The notes under the pieces are model-generated. The model searched no databases and was not told the DNA's origin. It worked only from the letters and a program-made list of their open reading frames with translations. Shown one piece after another: positions 1 to 5,609 of a DNA stretch of 8,140 nucleotides. Source of the stretch: an uncultured Thermomicrobiales bacterium (GTDB taxonomy: Bacteria; Chloroflexota; Chloroflexia; Thermomicrobiales; UBA6265). The position numbers were made by a program, and so were the translations under genes. Each line of letters starts with the position of its first letter. Within the stretch, counting starts at the first letter, position 1. The stretch covers positions 1 to 8,140 of the forward strand of contig CADCWJ010000318.1 of assembly GCA_902806365.1 (NCBI GenBank), read 5' to 3'.

Positions 1-462
1 CCGGCGGAGATCGGCGCTGACCGATTGGTGAATTCGATCGCGGCCGTGCACAAATTCGGCGCCCCGATCATCTCGATCGATTTCGGCACCGCCATCAACT
101 TCGATATCGTCGACCATCGTGGTGCCTACATCGGTGGAGCTCTCGCCCCAGGACTGGTCGTGGCGCTCGAAGCGATGGTAAGTCGCGCGGCACGGCTCTT
201 TACGGTCGAACTCGCGATGCCCCCCAAGGCGATCGGCACGTCTACCGCCGATGCCATCCAATCCGGAGTCGTGCTCGGGTATCTGTCCCTGATCGAAGGC
301 ATGATCGAGCGCATCCGCCGCGAGATGGAGGGGGAGCCGACGGTCATCATCACGGGCGGATACGGTGAGATCTTCGCGCACGCATCGCCGCTGATTCACG
401 CCTTCGAGCCCGACCTCACGATCGAGGGACTCCGGCTCGTCTACGAGCGCCTCCATCCATAG
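1..462 (+). CDS. coaX: Type III pantothenate kinase, C-terminal part (5' end cut by window edge)
   Basis: The reading frame is open from base 1, so the gene begins upstream; the GTG at 25 is internal. Type III pantothenate kinase phosphorylates pantothenate, the first committed step of coenzyme A synthesis, in the cytoplasm. The visible part starts at the GADR-VN segment typical of this family. It continues with the second phosphate-binding motif of the ASKHA fold (IDFGTAINFD, about bases 73-102), then YIGGALAPGL, the RAARL segment, IGTSTADAIQSG, and the late glycine motif IITGGYGEIF followed by the family ending DLTIEGLRLVYERL. Many family members read GTATTFD where this one reads GTAINFD, a local substitution next to a conserved phosphate-binding segment. 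Stop is TAG at 460-462. About 153 residues are present, versus about 255 for a full protein, so roughly the first 100 residues including the N-terminal DxGNT motif lie outside. The downstream gene has its own promoter, so coaX probably ends a separate transcript. Confidence 0.93.
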   Translation, partial: PAEIGADRLVNSIAAVHKFGAPIISIDFGTAINFDIVDHRGAYIGGALAPGLVVALEAMVSRAARLFTVELAMPPKAIGTSTADAIQSGVVLGYLSLIEGMIERIRREMEGEPTVIITGGYGEIFAHASPLIHAFEPDLTIEGLRLVYERLHP

Positions 463-485
463 GCAATGCCGCCGATGAACGGAGC

Positions 486-509
486 GGAACCCTACCCTGG
501 CACGGTTCC
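486..509 (+). other. Weak hairpin after coaX
   Basis: GGAACC (486-491) and GGTTCC (504-509) form a perfect 6-bp stem with a 12-base loop, 23 bases after the coaX stop. No clear T-run follows (only TTTGTT at 516-521, which lies at the -35 region of the next promoter), so it is at best a weak terminator or a transcript-end structure. The arms are seen directly; a function is a guess. Confidence 0.3.
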
Positions 510-519
510 CACCGGTTTG

Positions 520-547
520 TTGCGAGTAAGCGAATCCACAATATACT
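520..547 (+). promoter_or_regulatory. Sigma70-type promoter of the EF-G-like gene
   Basis: TTGCGA (520-525) and TATACT (542-547) are separated by 16 bases and match the -35 and -10 consensus at 4/6 and 5/6 positions. The region is AT-richer than its surroundings. A start site near 554 is expected, giving a leader of about 70 bases before the start codon. It is the only good promoter seen between coaX and the GTPase gene. Confidence 0.6.
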
Positions 548-579
548 GACGCGATCACAACATCCAGAGCGCGGCTCCG

Positions 580-641
580 TCGACAGTACCCTGTCGAGGT
601 ACTGTCCATTTCCGGGAGCGGAATGATGAAACAGTACCCTG
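580..641 (+). promoter_or_regulatory. Competing inverted repeats across the leader and start of the EF-G-like gene
   Basis: Three pairings are possible. A: TCGACAG (580-586) with CTGTCGA (591-597), a 7-bp stem with a 4-base loop. B: GACAGTACC (582-590) with GGTACTGTC (598-606), a 9-bp stem with a 7-base loop. C: GGTACTGT (598-605) with a second copy of ACAGTACC at 631-638, inside codons 3-6 of the gene. A and B exclude each other, B and C exclude each other, and A and C can coexist. In C the ribosome-binding site and both start codons sit inside the loop. The 11-base ACAGTACCCTG is an exact direct repeat at 583-593 and 631-641. This could be an RNA switch on translation, or a DNA operator dyad with an extra half-site just downstream of the promoter. 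The repeats are seen; the function is inferred. Confidence 0.5.
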
Positions 642-2701
642 CGGATCGCATCCGAAACGTCGGCCTCTTCTCGCACGGGGGAGCGGGCAAGACATCGCTC
701 GCCGAGGCATGCCTGTTCGTCAGCGGGGGCGCGTCCCGGCTCGGCACCATCGCCGACGGCAGCACCGCCTCGGACTACGATCCGGACGAAATAAAGCGCG
801 GCCTCTCGATCAGCACGTCCGTCATCCCGATCGAATGGGAAGATCACAAGATCAACCTGCTCGATGTTCCCGGGTATGCAGATTTCATCGGCGAGGTACA
901 TGCCGCAATGCGCGTCGTCGACGGTGCGGTGATCGTGATCGACGCGTCAGCCGGGGTACAGGTGGGAACCGAGCTGGCCTGGAAGCTCGCCAACGAGCAC
1001 AACCTACCCCGGCTCATTTTCCTCAACAAGATGAACCGCGAGAACGCCGACTTCCACCGCACCGTCGCCTCCGTCCAGGAAGCGTTCGGCAAGAGTGTGG
1101 CGCCGATCCAGTTCCCGATTGGAAGCGACAAGTCGTTCAAGGGGGTTGTCGACCTGCTCAGCAATACGGCAATGATCTTCAGCGACAGCAGCGACGGTGG
1201 GTACGAGATCGTACCCATTCCCGAATCGCTCGCCGCAGAGTGCGAATCGGCACGCCGCACGCTGGTGGAGAGCATTGCCGAACACAACGAGGACCTCATG
1301 GTCCGTTACCTCGACGACGATCCACTTAGCGACGAGGAACTTTTCGGCGAGCTTGCGAAGTGCATCGAGGACGGTTCGGTCACGCCCATGCTCTGCGGCG
1401 CCACGCAGTACACCCGTTGCATACAGCCGTTGCTGTCGGCTATCGTCCGCGAGCTCCCCGCGGCATCGGCCCGCACGGAACCGGCGATGTCCGGGGGCGC
1501 GGCAACCACCCTCACCTCGGATCCGGACGGTCCTCTGGCCGCACTCGCGTTCAAGACCGTGGCCGATCCCCATGTCGGCCGCGTGACCCTCTTCCGCGTG
1601 TTTTCGGGGACGTTCTCCTCTCACTCGCACGTTCGCAATGGATCCAGAGGGGAAGGTGAGCGCATCGGGCAGGTGTTTCACCCGTTCGGCAAGGAGCATC
1701 CGGCAGCCGATTACATCGTCGCTGGCGATTTCGGGGGTGTCTCGAAGCTTTCTTCGGTCATGACCGGCGACACGATCTGCGCCGACGGCGCAGCGATCGT
1801 GATCGCGCCGATCGCTTTCCCGCCGTCCGGTTACGCCACGGCGGTGCACCCGAAGACGAAAAGCGACCTCGACAAGCTCAGCCAGGCGTTGGTCCGTCTT
1901 CACGAGGAGGACCCGACGCTGATAGTTTCCCGCGACCCGGCTACCGGAGAGACGATCCTGCAGGGACTTGGCGCTCCCCACGTCGAGATTGCGCTGGAGC
2001 GGATGACCCGGCGGAGCGGCGTCAATGTCGAGGCGGCACTGCCACGGGTCGCCTATCGGGAAACGATCGCCAGCAGGGCCCGGAGTGAATACAAGCACAA
2101 GAAGCAAACGGGCGGAGCCGGCCAGTACGGACACGTGCACCTCGAGCTGGAGCCGCTTCCGGAGTCGGACTTCGAGTTCGTGGAACAAGTCGTCGGTGGC
2201 TCGGTCCCGCGGAGCTTCTTTCCGGCGGTCGAGAAAGGCATCCGCGAGGCGCTTGAATGCGGGCCGATGGCCGGGTTCCCGGTCGTCAACGTCAAGGCAA
2301 TCCTGGTCGACGGGTCCTATCACGACGTGGATTCCAACGAGATGGCGTTCAAGATCGCGGCCCGGGAGGCCTTCAAGAAGGCGGTGCTCGGTGGCTCTCC
2401 GACGCTGCTCGAACCTGTCCTGCTCCTCAACGTGACCGTACCCGAGGCGTCGATGGGGGATGTCATGGGCGATCTCAACGTCAAGCGCGCGCATGTCAAC
2501 GGGATCGATCCTGGCGCGGACGGACTTTCCACCATCGTGGCGCACATTCCCGCCGCCGAAGCCCTACGATACGCGACGGACCTTCGCTCGATGACTCAGG
2601 GGCGCGGGTCGTTCAGCACCGAGTTCGCCTACTATCAGCCCGTACCGCCGCACATGGCGGAACGCATCCGGCAAGCGGCCGAGACCCAGGCACACGCCTG
2701 A
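623..2701 (+). CDS. EF-G-like translational GTPase (FusA2-type accessory elongation factor G)
   Basis: This full-length 692-residue protein has the EF-G domain order: G domain (about 1-270), domain II (about 300-395), domain III (HPKTKSDLDKLSQAL onward), domain IV from HKKQTGGAGQYG (about residue 492), and domain V from EPVLLLNVTVPEASMGDVMGDL. The G motifs are atypical. The P-loop is GGAGKTS (19-25). Switch I reads RGLSIS where EF-G has RGITIT. G3 is DVPGY (81-85), with Tyr at the catalytic His position. G4 is NKMN (135-138) instead of NKMD. A Tyr in G3 is, as I recall, common in this paralog group; the G4 Asn is less expected. Canonical EF-G drives translocation on the ribosome; the cellular role of the accessory group is unsettled, so I give no symbol. 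Two adjacent ATGs (623, 626) follow GGGAG at 614-618, and the second has the better spacing (7 bases). It lies behind its own promoter and a leader with alternative hairpins. It may be cotranscribed with the RNase H-like gene 69 bases downstream. Confidence 0.92.
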   Translation: MMKQYPADRIRNVGLFSHGGAGKTSLAEACLFVSGGASRLGTIADGSTASDYDPDEIKRGLSISTSVIPIEWEDHKINLLDVPGYADFIGEVHAAMRVVDGAVIVIDASAGVQVGTELAWKLANEHNLPRLIFLNKMNRENADFHRTVASVQEAFGKSVAPIQFPIGSDKSFKGVVDLLSNTAMIFSDSSDGGYEIVPIPESLAAECESARRTLVESIAEHNEDLMVRYLDDDPLSDEELFGELAKCIEDGSVTPMLCGATQYTRCIQPLLSAIVRELPAASARTEPAMSGGAATTLTSDPDGPLAALAFKTVADPHVGRVTLFRVFSGTFSSHSHVRNGSRGEGERIGQVFHPFGKEHPAADYIVAGDFGGVSKLSSVMTGDTICADGAAIVIAPIAFPPSGYATAVHPKTKSDLDKLSQALVRLHEEDPTLIVSRDPATGETILQGLGAPHVEIALERMTRRSGVNVEAALPRVAYRETIASRARSEYKHKKQTGGAGQYGHVHLELEPLPESDFEFVEQVVGGSVPRSFFPAVEKGIREALECGPMAGFPVVNVKAILVDGSYHDVDSNEMAFKIAAREAFKKAVLGGSPTLLEPVLLLNVTVPEASMGDVMGDLNVKRAHVNGIDPGADGLSTIVAHIPAAEALRYATDLRSMTQGRGSFSTEFAYYQPVPPHMAERIRQAAETQAHA

Positions 2702-2757
2702 GCGAACGCCCCGGTGCGAACGCGAGCCGTCTGGGTCTCCGAATCGCCAGACACACC

Positions 2758-2764
2758 GGGAGAA
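2758..2764 (+). promoter_or_regulatory. Ribosome-binding site fixing the RNase H-like start
   Basis: GGGAGAA ends 6 bases before the ATG at 2771 (8 bases counted from its GGAG core). This supports 2771 over the in-frame GTG at 2714, which would add 19 residues of non-conserved sequence. Confidence 0.7.
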
Positions 2765-2770
2765 TCAAAC

Positions 2771-3208
2771 ATGTCGCCTGAACCGGCGGACGCTCCGGAT
2801 AGATCGAAATCAGCTTATCCATCGTTCCAGATCGTCTTCGACGGTGGAGCGCTGGGGAACCCCGGCAAGGGGTATGGAAGCTACGAAATTACCAGCAATG
2901 GAGATGTACTCTGTCACAATCGGGAGGATTATGGAGACGGGGTGACCAACAACCAGGCCGAATACCTGACCCTGATCCACGCCTTGCGCTGGCTCGCCGA
3001 CCACCTCGGTGACCGGAGGGGGACCGCCAAGGTGCTCGTAAACGGCGACAGCAAGCTGGTATTGTTCCAGCTTCTCAAGAAGTGGAAGCTCAAGCACGAG
3101 GGCCTGCGGCCCCTGTATACGGAAGCGAGCGGCCTGATGCGGGAGTTCTTTAAGGTCGATCTCGTCTGGCATCCCCGAGCAAGATCGGTCGCCCGATTGG
3201 GTCACTGA
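2771..3208 (+). CDS. Short RNase H-fold protein (RNase HI / reverse-transcriptase-like family)
   Basis: The 145-residue product has the RNase H fold signature: VFDGGALGNPGKGYG (Asp24), TNNQAEY (Glu64) and VNGDSKLV (Asp93). These are three of the four acidic residues that bind two metals in RNase HI, which cuts the RNA strand of RNA-DNA hybrids. The W-K-K segment after Asp93 (LKKWKLKHEGLRPL) also fits. The C-terminus ends abruptly at WHPRARSVARLGH. Related proteins continue with PREENxxADxLA, which carries the fourth Asp; it is absent here, and no nearby frame restores it. The sequence may be a family variant that closes with a terminal His, or a slightly shortened protein with weakened activity. 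Residues 1-17 look like a disordered leader. The start at 2771 is chosen from the ribosome-binding site. It lies 69 bases after the EF-G-like gene with no obvious promoter between, so cotranscription is likely. Confidence 0.85.
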   Translation: MSPEPADAPDRSKSAYPSFQIVFDGGALGNPGKGYGSYEITSNGDVLCHNREDYGDGVTNNQAEYLTLIHALRWLADHLGDRRGTAKVLVNGDSKLVLFQLLKKWKLKHEGLRPLYTEASGLMREFFKVDLVWHPRARSVARLGH

Positions 3209-3209
3209 T

Positions 3210-3243
3210 CAGGGTTTGCCCGAGCGCCCCCGGGCGATCCCTG
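3210..3243 (+). terminator. Strong hairpin directly after the RNase H-like gene (no T-run)
   Basis: CAGGG (3210-3214) pairs with CCCTG (3239-3243), and GCCCG (3218-3222) with CGGGC (3231-3235). The bases between (TTT and GAT) add a T-A pair and a T-G wobble with one T-T mismatch. The result is a nearly continuous 13-position stem with an 8-base loop starting two bases after the TGA. It is not followed by a T-run, so it is a possible terminator of unusual type or a 3'-end stabiliser, not a classical intrinsic terminator. Confidence 0.45.
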
Positions 3244-3339
3244 CAGGTACCGGTCATTCCCCCTCGGTCGCGGCAATCGTGATCGGGTCGCCGATGGCCA
3301 GCGCTCGGTGGAGTCTGGTCTCCCGGCAAGGAGCCCCGT

Positions 3340-3864
3340 ATGCCAGACGATACTCGAGCCATCCACTCGCTCTACCTGGCCTCACCGCTCGGGTTCGCGG
3401 AATCGACCCGCCCCTTCCTCGCCGATCTCGTGGCACGGCTCCGAACGATCACGACCGTCGTCAACCCCTGGGACGATGTACGGTTTGTCGAGGAATTTGC
3501 CGAGCTCGCAGCGGTGGACAGTGTCACCGAGCGTGATCGTCGTCTGGCCCTGATCAATACCGAACTCGGCCGGGCCAATGCAGCGAGCATCGATGGGGTG
3601 GATGCGGTATTCGCGGTGCTCGATGGTGTCGATGTTGATTCAGGCACCGCCGCCGAGATCGGCTATGCCTTCGCCAAGGGCAAGCGCGTCTGCGGGCTCC
3701 GGACCGATTTTCGGCTTGCTGGCGATAACCCCGGCTCCGTGGTCAACCTTCAGGTGCAGTATTTCATCGAGGCCAGCGGCGGCAGGATCGTCACCACGGC
3801 CGACGGGTTCGTTGAACTTGCCCGAGGCTTCGCAGGATCACGACTCCTGTCCGGCTCAGGTTGA
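3340..3864 (+). CDS. Nucleoside 2-deoxyribosyltransferase-family protein
   Basis: The 174-residue protein matches the nucleoside 2-deoxyribosyltransferase fold. It has an N-terminal first strand SLYLASPLGF (10-19), then a helix, INTELGRANAASIDGVDAVFAVLDG, the active-site segment VDSGTAAEIGYAFAKGKRV with the likely catalytic Glu106, and the late LRTDFRL and VVNLQVQYFIE segments. Members move a deoxyribosyl group between bases through a covalent Glu-sugar intermediate, usually for nucleoside salvage; relatives hydrolyse nucleotides, so the substrate cannot be read from sequence. The protein is cytosolic, with no signal or membrane segment. AAGGAG at 3328-3333 sits 6 bases before the ATG, a strong ribosome-binding site. 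The C-terminal 15 residues look non-conserved. The stop codon TGA (3862-3864) lies inside the -35 box of the following tRNA promoter. The gap before it (3209-3339) holds a hairpin but no clear promoter. Confidence 0.85.
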   Translation: MPDDTRAIHSLYLASPLGFAESTRPFLADLVARLRTITTVVNPWDDVRFVEEFAELAAVDSVTERDRRLALINTELGRANAASIDGVDAVFAVLDGVDVDSGTAAEIGYAFAKGKRVCGLRTDFRLAGDNPGSVVNLQVQYFIEASGGRIVTTADGFVELARGFAGSRLLSGSG

Positions 3865-3889
3865 CCATCCTCGGATGCCCGCCTATAAT
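3861..3889 (+). promoter_or_regulatory. Promoter of tRNA-Val
   Basis: TTGACC (3861-3866) and TATAAT (3884-3889) lie 17 bases apart, an 11/12 match to the sigma70 consensus with ideal spacing. The predicted start is near 3896, leaving about six leader bases before the mature tRNA. The -35 box contains the stop codon of the upstream gene. Confidence 0.85.
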
Positions 3890-3901
3890 CGGCTTGCTCT
3901 C

Positions 3902-3975
3902 GGGTGATTAGCTCAGCTGGTTAGAGCGCCACGTTGACATCGTGGAGGTCACTGGTTCGAGTCCAGTATCGCCCA
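3902..3975 (+). tRNA. tRNA-Val (anticodon GAC)
   Basis: A complete 74-base cloverleaf is seen. Acceptor stem GGGTGAT (3902-3908) pairs with ATCGCCC (3968-3974) with one G-T wobble. The D stem is GCTC/GAGC (3911-3914, 3924-3927). The anticodon stem is CCACG/CGTGG (3929-3933, 3941-3945) around loop TTGACAT. The T stem is ACTGG/CCAGT (3951-3955, 3963-3967) with loop TTCGAGT. Anticodon GAC (3936-3938) reads GTC and GTT valine codons. Discriminator is A3975. The 3' CCA is not encoded (CCC follows), so it must be added by CCA transferase. Confidence 0.97.
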
Positions 3976-3981
3976 CCCGGC

Positions 3982-4015
3982 AAGCGTCGGTTTCCGATCG
4001 AGGAGACCGGCGCTT
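3982..4015 (+). terminator. Possible terminator hairpin after tRNA-Val
   Basis: AAGCGTCGGT (3982-3991) pairs with ACCGGCGCTT (4006-4015), ten pairs with one G-T wobble, around a 14-base loop. Only a weak TGTTT tract follows (4019-4023). It fits the end of the tRNA transcript, but the poor T-run leaves doubt. Confidence 0.4.
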
Positions 4016-4066
4016 CATGTTTCCGGTTCCCGTGCCGTTTCATCGTCGCAGTTCAGGATCCCTTCG

Positions 4067-5269
4067 ATGACACCGATCCGCGCCCGCGCCCGCATGTGCA
4101 TCATTCTCTTGATCCTGACACAGCTCCTCGGTGCCACTCGCGTGCTTGCGCAGGAGGTTCCCGAGCTTCAGGTCAACTCGAAGCGCTACATCGTCGCCGA
4201 TATGGACACCGGCGAGGTTTTCGCCCAGCGCGGCGCTCGCGACAAGGTTCCCATCGCCAGCCTGACCAAGGTCTTCACCGCCGCCCAGGCGATGGAGATG
4301 GCACCGCTCACCACTCCGATCACGACGGTGGACTCCGATCTGAGGGCGCCGGAAGGGAATTACTTCGGCTCATCCGGAACATTGATGGGCTTCGGGGTTG
4401 GGGAGACCTACACCCTCGAAGACATGATCTACGGTATGCTCCTGCCCTCGGGAAACGATGCCGCAAACGCAATCGCCCGCACCCTGGGAGCCCGGCCCGG
4501 TGATTCGGCCGCACAGGCAACCCAGCGCTTCGTCGACCTGATGAACCAGCGGTTCGTGGACCTTGGACTAACGGATACGCACTTGGTAAACCCGCACGGC
4601 TGGGGCGTGCCGGATCACTACTCGAGCGCCTGGGATGTCGCTGCCTTCGCCCGTTATGTAGCGGACAACGAGCCGCTCCTCGAGATCATGGGTGCCCGGT
4701 CCTATGTCACATCGAATGGCCTGCTCAGGCTCTCCAATACCAACCGCCTGCTCACCGACTACGAACCCATCATCGGTGGCAAGACCGGGTACGACCTCGA
4801 CGCGGGGTATTGCCTGCTCAACATCGCCAGTCAGCGAGATCGCCGGATGATCGCGGTGACGCTCGACGGGATCGCGCCGGGCGACTGGTACGACGACAAT
4901 CGGGTGTTGCTTGACTACGGATTCGAGCGCAAGGCATCACTGCTGGCGGCGAACCGGTCGTTCGTCGGTGATATCGTGTCGTTCTCCGATCCGGCGGCGG
5001 CCGAAATGGCGCGCTCCGCCAGGCCCTCCGCATCCCTTGGGCCGGCCGTGGCAGCCGGGCGGGCTTCGCTTTCCGACGCCGCCGACGTGGTCCCGGCGAT
5101 AACGGTTCCGTCTGAGACGCACCGGGGCGTGGAAGTGGAAAGTCGCGGGGCGGCGACCTGGATCCTGGCAGCGGTTGCCATCGCCCTGGTTGGCTACCGT
5201 GGTCTCCTGACCTTCAGGCGGCCGATGCAGACGCGGCGCCATGTTGACATGTCGTCCAACGCTGCGTAG
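4067..5269 (+). CDS. Serine-type D-Ala-D-Ala carboxypeptidase (peptidase S11, DacA/DacF-like)
   Basis: This 400-residue enzyme is expected to remove the terminal D-Ala from peptidoglycan stem pentapeptides outside the membrane. All three penicillin-binding motifs are present: SLTK (Ser65 nucleophile, Lys68), SGN (128-130) and KTG (239-241). The basic N-terminus RARAR, a hydrophobic stretch (10-24) and VLA before QE (cleavage near 28/29) form a signal peptide. The family hallmarks VNPHGW and GGKTGYDLDAGYCL are intact. After the catalytic domain (to about 310) comes an Ala/Ser/Pro-rich linker, then one hydrophobic helix (about 361-383) and a basic tail, fitting a C-terminal membrane anchor; many S11 enzymes instead use an amphipathic helix. 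AGGA at 4055-4058 lies 8 bases before the chosen ATG; ATG at 4094 (Met10) is a less likely alternative. The stop TAG (5267-5269) lies in the -10 region of the thrS leader promoter. No promoter is obvious in the 91 bases before it. Confidence 0.92.
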   Translation: MTPIRARARMCIILLILTQLLGATRVLAQEVPELQVNSKRYIVADMDTGEVFAQRGARDKVPIASLTKVFTAAQAMEMAPLTTPITTVDSDLRAPEGNYFGSSGTLMGFGVGETYTLEDMIYGMLLPSGNDAANAIARTLGARPGDSAAQATQRFVDLMNQRFVDLGLTDTHLVNPHGWGVPDHYSSAWDVAAFARYVADNEPLLEIMGARSYVTSNGLLRLSNTNRLLTDYEPIIGGKTGYDLDAGYCLLNIASQRDRRMIAVTLDGIAPGDWYDDNRVLLDYGFERKASLLAANRSFVGDIVSFSDPAAAEMARSARPSASLGPAVAAGRASLSDAADVVPAITVPSETHRGVEVESRGAATWILAAVAIALVGYRGLLTFRRPMQTRRHVDMSSNAA

Positions 5270-5272
5270 TCT
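5244..5272 (+). promoter_or_regulatory. Promoter of the thrS T-box transcript
   Basis: A perfect -35 box TTGACA (5244-5249) is followed after 17 bases by TAGTCT (5267-5272), which keeps the T, A and final T of the -10 consensus. The expected start is near 5279, just upstream of the leader. The -10 box overlaps the stop codon of the carboxypeptidase gene. Confidence 0.6.
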
Positions 5273-5278
5273 GATCAC

Positions 5279-5555
5279 AAGTTAATCGACACGTGCCGAG
5301 AACAGGGCATGTCCGTTGTGTTGGCAGGTCAGCGAATCCGGAGATGGTGCAAGCCGGAACCATGCCACCCAATGCGATACCACCTGGGAGCAGAAGCGTG
5401 AACAGGAAGCCCTGAGGCTGGCCCAGTAGCGACTTCCGGTCCGTCCCCGTTACAGGACGCGATGAGCGGTTGGCGGCGTAAAATCCCGCGTGAACCGGAA
5501 TTGGGGTGGAACCACGCCGGCCCGGCGTCCCTTGTGGACTGCCGGGCCGTTTTTC
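5279..5555 (+). ncRNA. T-box riboswitch (tRNA-Thr sensing leader of thrS)
   Basis: The conserved T-box core GGGGTGGAACCACG (5503-5516) is present. It folds into the known antiterminator: GGGG (5503-5506) with CCCT (5529-5532), the seven-base bulge TGGAACC (5507-5513), and ACGCC (5514-5518) with GGCGT (5524-5528). The bulge TGGA pairs with the NCCA end of uncharged tRNA; its last base predicts a U discriminator on tRNA-Thr. Upstream, a distal Stem I hairpin TCCGG/CCGGA (5337-5341, 5354-5358) encloses AGATGGTGCAAG, which resembles the tRNA-elbow contact motif. Two tandem ACC triplets (5379-5384) offer a threonine specifier; the first is followed by A and is preferred, matching tRNA-Thr(GGU). 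A CGTCC/GGACG stem (5442-5446, 5455-5459) may be Stem III. The base of Stem I is not clear to me. Uncharged tRNA-Thr should allow read-through into thrS. Confidence 0.9.
5519..5554 (+). terminator. Intrinsic terminator of the T-box leader
   Basis: GGCCCGGC (5519-5526) pairs with GCCGGGCC (5541-5548), and inside it GTCC (5527-5530) with GGAC (5536-5539), with one bulged T and a CTTGT loop. A run of five T follows (5550-5554). The left arm overlaps the antiterminator, so the two folds exclude each other. This makes control transcriptional. Confidence 0.93.
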
Positions 5556-5609
5556 GTCCTCACCGGCTCGCATGTGACGCAGCTGGATGCCGATTCCAAG
5601 GGAGTTCCC

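Noticed and set aside
1004..2545. 513-residue open frame on the minus strand, antisense to the EF-G-like gene
   Set aside because: It is an Arg/His/Asp-rich shadow frame typical of GC-rich DNA, lacks recognisable motifs, and lies fully under a well-supported gene.
2702..2723. GCGAACGC repeated at 2702-2709 and 2716-2723
   Set aside because: Short repeat in GC-rich DNA with no spacing or structure that suggests function.
2714..2770. GTG at 2714 as the RNase H-like start
   Set aside because: No ribosome-binding site precedes it and the added residues look non-coding; ATG 2771 has GGGAGAA before it.
3150..3536. Short frames on both strands across the 3209-3339 gap
   Set aside because: No ribosome-binding sites, no motifs, and they overlap neighbouring genes; the gap is better explained by a hairpin and the upstream region of the next gene.
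3934..4503. 189-residue plus-strand frame starting within tRNA-Val
   Set aside because: It starts inside the tRNA anticodon loop and overlaps the carboxypeptidase in another frame, with low-complexity Arg/His/Gly content.
5490..5609. GTG at 5490 as the thrS start
   Set aside because: These 40 codons would translate the T-box antiterminator and terminator; the ATG at 5610 has a good ribosome-binding site and starts the conserved sequence.
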